12,805 nt of DNA from DASPXY01 sp038227745 (GTDB taxonomy: Bacteria; Planctomycetota; Planctomycetia; Gemmatales; Gemmataceae). The stretch is from positions 1 to 12,805 of the forward strand of contig JBBRPS010000234.1 in the NCBI GenBank assembly GCA_038227745.1, read 5' to 3'. A program made the position numbers and the translations under genes. Shown in pieces: positions 7,372 to 12,805 of the stretch (position 1 is the first letter of the stretch; each line of letters opens with the position of its first letter). Under the pieces are notes generated by a model. That model saw only the letters and a list, made by a program, of their open reading frames with translations, did no database searches and was not told the origin of the DNA.

Positions 7372-7405
7372 AGCCCCGGCTTGTTGAGCCCCTTCTTTAC
7401 GGCCG

Positions 7406-8671
7406 CTACGCCTTCGGCAGCGCGATGATGAACTCCGCCCCGCTCCCCTCCTCGGACTCCACACGAATGCCGCCGCCGTGCAGCCGCACCACCACGTCGT
7501 AACTGATCGACAGCCCCAACCCCGTGCCCGCCCCCGCCGGCTTGGTCGTGAAGAACGGCGTGAACAGCTTCTCGCGCACCGCTGCGGGAATACCGTTCCC
7601 GTTGTCGCGGAAACGGATTTCCACGCCCGCGCCGGTGTCGCGCGTCTCGACGCGCACGCGCGGCACGAAATCCGCTCCCGCGCGCTTCCGCCTCTCCAGC
7701 ACCGCGTAACAGGCGTTCTGGATCAGGTTGAGGAACACGCGGCCCAGTTCCTGCGGGACGACCGCCACCGGCGGCAGCGACGGGGCGAACTCCGTCTCCA
7801 GCACCACGTTTAGTGTCGCGTCCTGGCTGCGCAGGCCGTGGTATGCGAGGTTCACGTACTCCCCCACCAGCGCGTTCAGATCCGTCGGCACGCGCTCGCC
7901 GGACTCGCCGCGTGCGTGCAGCAGCATGCCGCCGATGATCTCGTTGGCCCGGTCGCCGTGCGCGCGGATCTTCGCCGCACTCTGCTCCAGATCCCCGAGC
8001 AGTTCGCGCAGAGCCTCGGCGACCTTGCCGGGCGTGGGGACGGCTACGAGCAACTCGCGCAGCTCGGCCACGTGGTCCACGGCCAGGGCGGCGAAGTTGG
8101 TGATGAAGTTCAGCGGGTTGCGCAGCTCGTGGGCGATGCCCGCCGTCAGCGTGCCCAGCGACGCCATTTTCTGCTGCACGACGAGCTGGTCCTGGGCGGC
8201 CTTGAGCTTCTTCAGCGCTTGCTCCAGTTCCTCGGCGCGGCGGCGCTCGGCGTCGCGCAGCCGCTTCTTCTCCAGGCAGGCGTTGATCCGCGCCCGCAGC
8301 AGCACCGGGTCGAACGGCTTGTAGAGGTAGTCCTCGGCGCCCTGCGCGATGCAGCGGACGACGCTGTCGATCTCGTCGAGGCCCGAGATCATGATGACGG
8401 GGATCTCGCGGAGGCGGTCGTCGGCCTTCATCTGCTCCAGGGTGGTGTAGCCGTCCATCTCGGGCATGAGGACGTCGAGCAGGACGAGGTCGAAGGGGCG
8501 GGCGCGCATGAGGGTGAGGGCAGTGCGGCCGTTCTCGGCGGCGGCGGCCTGGTGGCCGAGTTGCGTGACGTAGCGACACAGCATCTCGCGGTTGATGGGC
8601 TTGTCGTCGGCGACGAGGATGCGGCCGCCCTCGCCGGCTGGCGGAATCGACTCGCCCTTGCCCACGTTCAT
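7406..8671 (-). CDS. Receiver-histidine kinase (REC-HisKA-HATPase)
   Basis: This 421-residue soluble signalling protein has a receiver domain at about 17-130, with D22-D23, phospho-acceptor D66 (LLDVLMPEMDG), S96 and K118. A charged coiled coil (132-168) connects to the dimerisation/phospho-acceptor helix with H181 in MASLGTLTAGIAHELRNPL. The GHKL ATPase domain has N319 (FLNLIQNACYAV), G1 box DNGNGI at 356-361, FTPFFTTK at 370-377 and G2 box GTGLGLSI. There is no signal peptide, membrane helix, PAS or GAF domain, so its input is probably phosphorylation of its own receiver by another kinase. ATG at 8671 has GGTGGAG 5 bp upstream. A large inverted repeat ends 18 bp before it. The NtrC-type regulator two genes away is a possible output partner. 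This pairing is inferred from proximity only. Confidence 0.95.
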   Translation of the reverse strand: MNVGKGESIPPAGEGGRILVADDKPINREMLCRYVTQLGHQAAAAENGRTALTLMRARPFDLVLLDVLMPEMDGYTTLEQMKADDRLREIPVIMISGLDEIDSVVRCIAQGAEDYLYKPFDPVLLRARINACLEKKRLRDAERRRAEELEQALKKLKAAQDQLVVQQKMASLGTLTAGIAHELRNPLNFITNFAALAVDHVAELRELLVAVPTPGKVAEALRELLGDLEQSAAKIRAHGDRANEIIGGMLLHARGESGERVPTDLNALVGEYVNLAYHGLRSQDATLNVVLETEFAPSLPPVAVVPQELGRVFLNLIQNACYAVLERRKRAGADFVPRVRVETRDTGAGVEIRFRDNGNGIPAAVREKLFTPFFTTKPAGAGTGLGLSISYDVVVRLHGGGIRVESEEGSGAEFIIALPKA

Positions 8672-8689
8672 GGTCGCTCCACCCTCCCT

Positions 8690-8747
8690 TGTGGGTCAGG
8701 ACTCCGATCCTGACATGCGACTGTCAGGATCGGAGTCCTGACCCACA
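8690..8747. repeat. Perfect inverted repeat with 26-bp arms (REPIN-like, third type)
   Basis: Arms 8690-8715 and 8722-8747 are perfectly complementary around a 6-nt spacer (TGCGAC). Each arm holds its own small hairpin, GTCAGGA/TCCTGAC with a 6-nt loop. It lies 18 bp before the kinase start codon and would sit in the kinase leader if transcription starts upstream, where it could hold the ribosome site next to a very stable stem. Confidence 0.88.
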
Positions 8748-8764
8748 GGATAGCAGAAACGCAC

Positions 8765-8800
8765 GCGAGCCCGGTACCCTTGGCGGGGCACCGGGCTCGC
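8765..8800 (-). terminator. Candidate terminator of the sigma factor transcript
   Basis: A perfect 11-bp stem (GCGAGCCCGGT/ACCGGGCTCGC) with a 14-nt loop lies about 115 bp beyond the sigma factor stop codon on its strand. The downstream flank on that strand is GTGCGTTTCTG, only weakly T-rich. Confidence 0.5.
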
Positions 8801-8816
8801 ATTCGCGCGTCCGCGC

Positions 8817-8909
8817 TTACTTCGACATCATCAGCCGGTCCAGAACGGGAATGTGTGCCCGCGTCTGCGGCAGTAGCTTCGACGTGATGAGCGTCTTGCA
8901 CTCGGCCAA
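8817..8909 (-). CDS. Possible small ORF or gene remnant after the sigma gene
   Basis: On the minus strand, starting just after the sigma factor stop codon and shifted one base from its frame, 30 codons from a TTG (8907-8909) read MAECKTLITSKLLPQTRAHIP and on to VLDRLMMSK before TAA. Its balanced composition looks more like real protein than the usual Arg/Ala/Pro noise of unused frames in this DNA. There is no ATG or convincing ribosome site. It could be the tail of a decayed gene, a small peptide gene or chance. No family is recognised. Confidence 0.2.
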   Translation of the reverse strand: MAECKTLITSKLLPQTRAHIPVLDRLMMSK

Positions 8910-8916
8910 CCGCTTC

Positions 8917-10509
8917 TCACTCGCCCTCGGCGAAGCCCACCAGGCGCTTGCTGCGCAGCGGCTGCCGCAGCTTCACCAGGCCGCGCGCCTCGATCTGGCG
9001 GATGCGCTCGCGGGTGATGCCGTACGCCCGCGCCACCTCGTCCAGCGTCCGCGGCTGGCCGTCCTTCAGGCCGAAGCGCAGCTCGATCACCTCGCGCTCG
9101 CGCGGCGTCAGCGACCGCAGCACCTCGGCGATGCGCTCGCGCAGCAGGTGCTGATCGACCGTCTCGCCGGGGTTCACCGCACTCGGATCGTTCAGAAAAT
9201 CGCCCAGCGCCCGCTCGCCGTCGCCGCCCAGCGGCTCGTGCAGGCTGACGGGGTGGCGGGCCACCACGCGCAGCGACCGCGTCTCCTCCGGCGTGACACC
9301 GAGGCTCGCCGCGATCTCCTCGACGGTCGGCTCGCGGCCGATCTGCACCGCCAGCTCGCCGCGCACCCGCTCCATCGCGGCCAGCGTGCCGACCTGGTGG
9401 CACGGCACGCGCACCGTGCGGGCGTGGTCGGCCAGGGCGCGCGTGATGCCTTGCCGGATCCACCACGTCGCGTAGGTGCCGAACTTGAAGCCCATGCGGT
9501 GCTCGTACTTGTCCACCGCCCGCATCAGGCCGCGGTTGCCCTCCTGGATCAGGTCCGCGAACGACAGGCCGCGACCGCGGTAGCGCTTGGCGATGGCCAC
9601 CACCAGCCGCAAATTGCCCTCGGCCAGCTCGCGCCGCGCCTGCTTGTACACCTCGTGCCGCCGCGCCAGCACGCGCAGCAGCCCGGCCAACTCTTCCGGC
9701 GTGGAGCGGGCCTCCTGGGTCAGGTCGCGCAGCTCCTTGATCAGGCGCGTCTGCTTCTCGCGGTCGGCGGCGGAGCGGCCGCAGCCGGCGATCTCGCGCT
9801 CCAGCTCGGTCAACCGCGTCACCCAGCGCTCCAGGTCGTCGCTCAGGCGTTCGAGCAATTCGGTGCGCGGCGACAGTTCCTCGATCAGGCGGATCGCCTT
9901 GTACAGCTGCCGCCGCAGGGCACGGCGGACGCGCGTGCGTCCGGAGACGGAGGTGGTCCGGCGCAGGGTGCGGAACGTGGAGGACGACGTGGCGAGGACG
10001 GGCTGCAGGGTGCGCAGGTTGTGCGGCATCCGCTTGAGGATTTCGTCGCGGCTCAGCTTGAGGCTGGTGACGACGTCGATGGTCGGGTCCAGGGCGAGCT
10101 TGCCGGCCTGCACGCGCTCGAAGGCCTCGACGACGCGGCTGAGCGTGAGCCAGTTCGACAGGGCGGCGCGGCGGTAGCGCTGCCGTGCCTTCTCCAGCCG
10201 CTTCGCGAGGGACAATTCCGCGGCGCGGTTGAGCAGCGGGATCGCCCCCATCTGGCGCAGGTACAGACCCAGGGTGTCGTCCGGCCCGCTGGTGCTTTCC
10301 GGGTCGGCCTCGTCGGCGTGGGCCGGCTCGCCCTCGGCCGCCGCCACGGTCTCGTGCCGCCCGTCCTCGAACGGCTCGCGGTCCGCCGCGGGGGCCGGCC
10401 GCTCCGGCAGCGTGTCGTCCTCCGACTGGCGCCGGGGTCGCGAAGTGCCTGCGGAACCGACGGTCTGCCGCCGGCGTCCCGCCCAGGAAGTTTTCGTGTT
10501 GGTTTTCAT
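8917..10509 (-). CDS. RpoD-like sigma70-family RNA polymerase sigma factor
   Basis: This 530-residue sigma factor recruits RNA polymerase to promoters. The N-terminus (1-75) is charged and disordered, with no recognisable region 1.1. Region 1.2 is at about 78-107 (DDTLGLYLRQMGAIPLL). A long divergent helical insert (about 108-285) replaces the usual non-conserved region. Region 2 is at about 293-368 with NLRLVVAIAKRYRGRGL, DLIQEGNRGLMRAVDKYEH and FGTYATWWIRQGITRAL. Region 3 is at about 372-450 with the LGDFLND finger. Region 4 is at about 462-517 with LTPREREVIELRFGL and the HTH LDEVARAYGITRERIRQIEA. This is group 1/2, not ECF. AGGA lies 6 bp before ATG 10509. A perfect TATAAT sits about 195 bp upstream. 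Planctomycetes carry several such factors; whether this is the housekeeping one cannot be told here. Confidence 0.94.
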   Translation of the reverse strand: MKTNTKTSWAGRRRQTVGSAGTSRPRRQSEDDTLPERPAPAADREPFEDGRHETVAAAEGEPAHADEADPESTSGPDDTLGLYLRQMGAIPLLNRAAELSLAKRLEKARQRYRRAALSNWLTLSRVVEAFERVQAGKLALDPTIDVVTSLKLSRDEILKRMPHNLRTLQPVLATSSSTFRTLRRTTSVSGRTRVRRALRRQLYKAIRLIEELSPRTELLERLSDDLERWVTRLTELEREIAGCGRSAADREKQTRLIKELRDLTQEARSTPEELAGLLRVLARRHEVYKQARRELAEGNLRLVVAIAKRYRGRGLSFADLIQEGNRGLMRAVDKYEHRMGFKFGTYATWWIRQGITRALADHARTVRVPCHQVGTLAAMERVRGELAVQIGREPTVEEIAASLGVTPEETRSLRVVARHPVSLHEPLGGDGERALGDFLNDPSAVNPGETVDQHLLRERIAEVLRSLTPREREVIELRFGLKDGQPRTLDEVARAYGITRERIRQIEARGLVKLRQPLRSKRLVGFAEGE

Positions 10510-10585
10510 GTTCGTTCCTGTCTCTCGCTCCGATCCGGTCGCCAGACTGCGCGGTCGCTTACGGGCAGCGAATGGTACGCTCGTT

Positions 10586-10698
10586 CAGGAAGTGGCCGGT
10601 AGGCGAGTGAGGCGAGAGGGACCGGCGTCGGTCCCCAGAGCCTTCCGCCTCTGCATGTTATGCGGGGTTGGTGCCGTGAGGCAAACGACAACTTCCTG
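10586..10698 (-). other. Structured leader of the sigma factor mRNA
   Basis: The predicted 5' end of the transcript (about 10698) begins CAGGAAGT, which is exactly complementary to ACTTCCTG read at 10593-10586. This would close a domain of about 110 nt. Inside it, GGGACCG/CGGTCCC (10618-10635) forms a 7-bp stem with a 4-nt loop. No known riboswitch is recognised. It may be a regulatory leader or chance pairing. Confidence 0.35.
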
Positions 10699-10704
10699 TT
10701 ATTC

Positions 10705-10710
10705 ATTATA
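10705..10710 (-). promoter_or_regulatory. Perfect -10 box for the sigma factor gene
   Basis: TATAAT on the minus strand lies in a short AT-rich patch about 195 bp before the sigma factor start codon. The -35 region, about 17-18 bp further up, is poor (CCGACG). Promoter use may therefore depend on an activator or another sigma factor. Confidence 0.45.
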
Positions 10711-11128
10711 GACTGACACGCCAGGGCCCGTCGGGTTCTCGCGCAGCCGTGCTGAAATACAAGCACCGGCAGGGTTTCCGTCCGGATCGGCTTCCTTACC
10801 CCCGCCTGGATTTTCGCAACTATCTTTCTAGTTGCGTCTGAGCGGCGCGGCCAGAGTCGGCACCGTCTTTCTTCTCTAAACCTTACGTCCGGATTCGGGG
10901 CCGCGCCAACCTCGCCCCAACCGGAACGGCCATTCGGTCTGCGCCCGGAATTCCGTCCCGGCGCGAAAGTGTCCTGCCCTTGTGGAGTCCGCTTCCCAGC
11001 GCGGGCCAGCGAGGGGGGGCCGGAACGTGCTAGAATGAACGTACCCCGATACCGTCAGGACAGCGCGTCATGGCCGCCGGAAGATCTGCCGCCGCGGCGG
11101 ATCTCGGGGCAAGTTAGGGAATACCGGC
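10711..11128. other. Intergenic region with a dyad, no gene seen
   Basis: Between the sigma factor promoter and the RsbW-like gene promoter no coding region is supported. Frames starting at 10969 or 11035 give Arg/Pro-rich translations without motifs. Visible structure includes an 8-bp stem CGCAACTA/TAGTTGCG with a 6-nt loop at 10815-10836 inside an AT-rich patch, and a GC-rich imperfect palindrome at 11082-11104. A small RNA cannot be excluded. Confidence 0.5.
10815..10836. other. Inverted repeat, possible operator or stem-loop
   Basis: CGCAACTA and TAGTTGCG form a perfect 8-bp dyad around TCTTTC. It lies about 100 bp upstream of the sigma factor -10 box and about 290 bp upstream of the RsbW-like promoter. 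No T-run follows on either strand, so a regulator site is as likely as a terminator. Confidence 0.4.
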
Positions 11129-11158
11129 TTGTCAGGGGACAAGTCGCCGGTGTATGAT
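11128..11158 (+). promoter_or_regulatory. Promoter with overlapping dyad before the RsbW-like gene
   Basis: TTGTCA (11129-11134), an 18-bp spacer and TATGAT (11153-11158) form a good sigma70-type promoter with a leader of about 80 nt. The -35 hexamer is embedded in the inverted repeat CTTGTC-AGGG-GACAAG (11128-11143), a possible repressor or activator site. Confidence 0.5.
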
Positions 11159-11243
11159 TCCCTCGCCGGAGCGTTGAGGGAGAAGGTTGGCCGTCACCGA
11201 TGCCGGCCGTGGACAACCCGGTGCGCGAGTACGGAGAACTACG

Positions 11244-11687
11244 ATGACGCCAGAAACCCCACGGGCAACGCTGACTCTCCCCAGTGACCTGCGCATGCTC
11301 TCGGTCGCGCGGGCCTTTGTCGAGGCGGTCGGCCAGGCTGGCGGCCTCGACCGCAGCAGCATTCAGGCCCTGGTCCTCGCGACCACCGAGGCCGTCAGCA
11401 ACATCGTCCGCCACGCCCACCGCAACTGCCCCGAGGCCCACCTTCAAGTCCAGTGCCGCTTCCAGGCGGACACCTTCGAGCTGTCCTTCCTTGACGAGGG
11501 CGAGCCCTTCGACATCAGTGCCGTGCCGAACCTGGACCCCAGCGAGATGCGCGTCGGCGGCCGGGGCGTCTTCCTGATGCGTGCCCTGATGGACGAACTG
11601 ACCTGTCAGCCGCGCGGCGAGCGCGGCAACACCCTGCGCATGGTGAAGCGCCGCCAGACCGCGGGCGCCGTGCGGGAATGTGGGTAA
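11244..11687 (+). CDS. RsbW-like GHKL ATPase (anti-sigma serine kinase type)
   Basis: This 147-residue protein is made of one HATPase_c_2 domain, the fold of RsbW/SpoIIAB anti-sigma serine kinases. Visible motifs are the N box ATTEAVSNIVRHAH with E49 and N53, the G1-type FLDEGEPFD with D84 and G86, and the G2-type GGRGVFLMRALMDE at 105-118. In the family such proteins bind a sigma factor or phosphorylate a STAS anti-antagonist. No STAS gene or PP2C phosphatase lies in the window, so the target is unknown. The sigma factor at 8917-10509, transcribed divergently, is a physical neighbour but belongs to a class not usually held by RsbW. ATG at 11244 was chosen for GGAGA 6 bp upstream; an earlier in-frame ATG (11187) adds unrelated residues. 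Confidence 0.88.
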   Translation: MTPETPRATLTLPSDLRMLSVARAFVEAVGQAGGLDRSSIQALVLATTEAVSNIVRHAHRNCPEAHLQVQCRFQADTFELSFLDEGEPFDISAVPNLDPSEMRVGGRGVFLMRALMDELTCQPRGERGNTLRMVKRRQTAGAVRECG

Positions 11688-11767
11688 ACTGCAACCTTTC
11701 TGCCGCTGCCGAAATTGCCTAAACCTTGCACGGTGCCGCGACGATACTGATGAGTAGACCGGCGTGG

Positions 11768-11798
11768 AGTGGCCAGGTGAACAGTCATCGGGGCCACT
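11768..11798. other. Inverted repeat downstream of the RsbW-like gene
   Basis: AGTGGCC and GGCCACT (7 bp) flank a 17-nt loop about 80 bp after the stop codon. It might end the transcript, but it lacks a T-run and is rather distant. Confidence 0.25.
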
Positions 11799-11862
11799 GC
11801 CGCCGTGGACGGTGGAACCCATCCGCGACTGGCCGCGTACTCATTTCAAGGCGGCCGGTGGG

Positions 11863-11891
11863 TTGAAACGGCAGACCCATATCCCTATAAG
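11863..11891 (+). promoter_or_regulatory. Sigma70-type promoter of the FlgM-like gene
   Basis: TTGAAA (11863-11868), exactly 17 bp, then TATAAG (11886-11891). Transcription would begin near 11898, leaving a leader of about 47 nt before the ATG at 11945. Confidence 0.6.
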
Positions 11892-11944
11892 ATGATCCTG
11901 TCCCTGCGAGCCGCCGCTGTTCTCACGGACAGGGGAGAAAACCC

Positions 11945-12166
11945 ATGCGAACGCACAACCCGACCTGTCTGGAAGGTCCGATCTCCGGCACTCGCGATTG
12001 GTGGCGCGGTGGGGCCGCATCGCCCCTGACCGGGCAGGCCCCCACGGAGCCGCTGTTCCGGGCCGGCCTGGTGGAAGAAGTCCGGCGGCAGATCGCGGCG
12101 GGGACATACGACACGCCGGAGAAGTGGGAGGCGGCCCTGGACCGCCTCCTCGACCGGCTCGCCTAA
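11945..12166 (+). CDS. FlgM-like anti-sigma factor peptide
   Basis: This is a 73-residue protein. The first ~38 residues are loose and Gly/Thr/Pro-rich. The C-terminal part, LVEEVRRQIAAGTYDTPEKW followed by EAALDRLLDRLA, matches the C-terminal helical sigma-binding segment of FlgM (V-x-x-I/V-R-x-x-I-x-x-G-x-Y pattern). In flagellated bacteria FlgM binds the flagellar sigma28 and is exported through the hook. No flagellar gene is in this window, and planctomycetes carry several short FlgM-like proteins of unknown target, so the function here is open. GGGGAG precedes the ATG with 7-bp spacing. It has its own promoter, and the Fur-family gene follows after 107 bp, with a strong hairpin between them. 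Confidence 0.75.
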   Translation: MRTHNPTCLEGPISGTRDWWRGGAASPLTGQAPTEPLFRAGLVEEVRRQIAAGTYDTPEKWEAALDRLLDRLA

Positions 12167-12186
12167 GAACGACAGCTGAACACCGC

Positions 12187-12228
12187 GGCCCCGGGAGGGC
12201 GTATTGCCCCGTCTGCCTTCCGGGGGCC
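12187..12228 (+). terminator. Candidate terminator between the FlgM-like and Fur-family genes
   Basis: Arms GGCCCCGGGAGGGC (12187-12200) and GCCTTCCGGGGGCC (12215-12228) pair over 14 bp with one mismatch and one G-U pair around a 14-nt loop, 20 bp after the FlgM-like stop. There is no T-run afterwards. It separates the two genes into different transcripts or attenuates read-through. Confidence 0.5.
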
Positions 12229-12273
12229 GTCGGCCCTTGCACCTCTCGCAGTCGGTGACGTGGAGGCAGAACC

Positions 12274-12762
12274 GTGCAGTTACCCGCGGTGGAAGTGTCG
12301 CAGAGCCCGGAGAACAAGTTCCGGGAGTACCTGGCCAGCCGCCCGCGCCCGCAGCGCTACACCGAGCAGCAGCGCGACATGGTGCGCTTCGTCTTCAGCA
12401 AGCACAACCATTTCGACGCCGAGCAGCTGATCGACGACCTGGAGCGGGAGGGCTTCCAGGTGAGCCGGGCGACGGTGTACCGGACGTTGAACAAGCTGGT
12501 GGGCGCGGGGCTGCTGCGGCGGCTGGAGGTGGGGCCGCGGACGCGCTACGAGCACGACTACGGCTACCCGGACCACGAGCACATGTACTGCCAGCAGTGC
12601 GAGAAGATGATCGAGTTCCAGGACGACGCGATCGAGCGGATCATCTACGACATTTGCCGGCAGCACGGTTTCCAGACGAGCGGCCACACGTTCGTGATCC
12701 GCGGTTTGTGTGCGGAGTGCAATCGCGCCCGCGTCACCAAGCGCCGCCTGGATTTGGTGTGA
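12274..12762 (+). CDS. Fur-family metalloregulator
   Basis: This is a 162-residue DNA-binding repressor of the Fur/Zur/PerR family. The N-terminal winged helix holds YTEQQRDMVRFVF, KHNHFDAEQLIDDL (H44, H46) and recognition segment SRATVYRTLNKLVGAGLL (64-81). The C-terminal dimer domain has HEH at 101-103, structural zinc pairs C106-x-x-C109 and C146-x-x-C149, and KMIEF with E113 where PerR proteins usually carry Asp, so a metal sensor like Fur is favoured over a peroxide sensor. Zur is not excluded. The start is GTG at 12274 with GGAGG 7 bp upstream. A Fur-like palindrome stands at 650-666, on the ferredoxin promoter. No such box is seen upstream of this gene itself. Confidence 0.92.
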   Translation: MQLPAVEVSQSPENKFREYLASRPRPQRYTEQQRDMVRFVFSKHNHFDAEQLIDDLEREGFQVSRATVYRTLNKLVGAGLLRRLEVGPRTRYEHDYGYPDHEHMYCQQCEKMIEFQDDAIERIIYDICRQHGFQTSGHTFVIRGLCAECNRARVTKRRLDLV

Positions 12763-12773
12763 ACCCCACCCAG

Positions 12774-12801
12774 CCCCAAGACACGTTCCCCAAGACACGT
12801 T
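12774..12801 (+). repeat. 14-bp tandem duplication at the window edge
   Basis: The unit CCCCAAGACACGTT occurs twice in direct, gapless succession 12 bp after the Fur-family stop. The window ends 4 bases later, so further copies may exist beyond it. Confidence 0.8.
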
Positions 12802-12805
12802 TAGC

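Noticed and set aside
6885..8579. 564-codon minus-strand frame overlapping the kinase and lipoprotein genes
   Set aside because: It is out of frame with the kinase, whose domains are complete, and its Arg/Pro/Ala-rich translation has no motif.
8689..10602. 637-codon open frame on the plus strand opposite the sigma factor gene
   Set aside because: It is antisense to a complete sigma70 factor with all conserved regions; the translation is low-complexity and His/Arg/Leu-rich.
10969..11157. 62-codon plus-strand frame before the RsbW-like gene
   Set aside because: Arg/Pro-rich translation without motif, and it overlaps the promoter assigned to the RsbW-like gene.

Overview
The window looks like a chromosomal segment of a high-GC planctomycete, probably of the Gemmata/Gemmataceae type. 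The main reason is a 929-residue protein with the PSCyt1 - DUF1549 (PSCyt2) - DUF1553 (PSD1) architecture, a family hugely expanded in Planctomycetes. GC-rich coding DNA, small orphan FHA, FlgM-like and RsbW-like regulators, and many palindromic intergenic repeats agree with this. The assignment is inferred from protein families, not from a marker gene.

Layout. 1-340: no supported gene, but a 71-bp double-hairpin repeat. 341-700 (-): a small BFD-type [2Fe-2S] ferredoxin gene with a strong sigma70-type promoter and an overlapping Fur-box-like palindrome. 825-1753 (+): a promoter, a ~295-nt leader, a solitary FHA-domain protein and a 66-aa unknown protein. 1829-1899: second copy of the 71-bp repeat. 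1906-4695 (-): the PSCyt1/DUF1549/DUF1553 cytochrome. 4714-4776: a perfect 26-bp-arm inverted repeat. 4792-6276 (-): an NtrC-type sigma54 response regulator. 6633-7337 (+): a DUF1328 membrane peptide, preceded by a sigma54-type -24/-12 promoter candidate, and a probable lipoprotein. 7406-8671 (-): a receiver-histidine kinase, headed by another perfect 26-bp-arm inverted repeat (8690-8747). 8917-10509 (-): an RpoD-like sigma70 factor with a perfect TATAAT box and a structured leader. 11244-11687 (+): an RsbW-like GHKL anti-sigma kinase. 11945-12166 (+): a FlgM-like anti-sigma peptide. 12274-12762 (+): a Fur-family metalloregulator.

Working together. The window is a cluster of regulators: sigma70 factor, two anti-sigma-like proteins, sigma54 activator, kinase, FHA reader and Fur. 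Two testable circuits can be read from the DNA. (1) The Fur-family protein at the right end and the Fur-like operator on the ferredoxin promoter at the left end suggest iron control of the ferredoxin. (2) The sigma54 activator is divergent from the DUF1328 gene, with a -24/-12 element and a 14-bp perfect palindrome upstream of it. This suggests a local sigma54 switch, possibly fed by the sensorless kinase two genes away.

The most distinctive structural signal is a set of REPIN-like double hairpins. They sit within a few bases of the stop codons, or about 10-20 bases before the start codons, of minus-strand genes.
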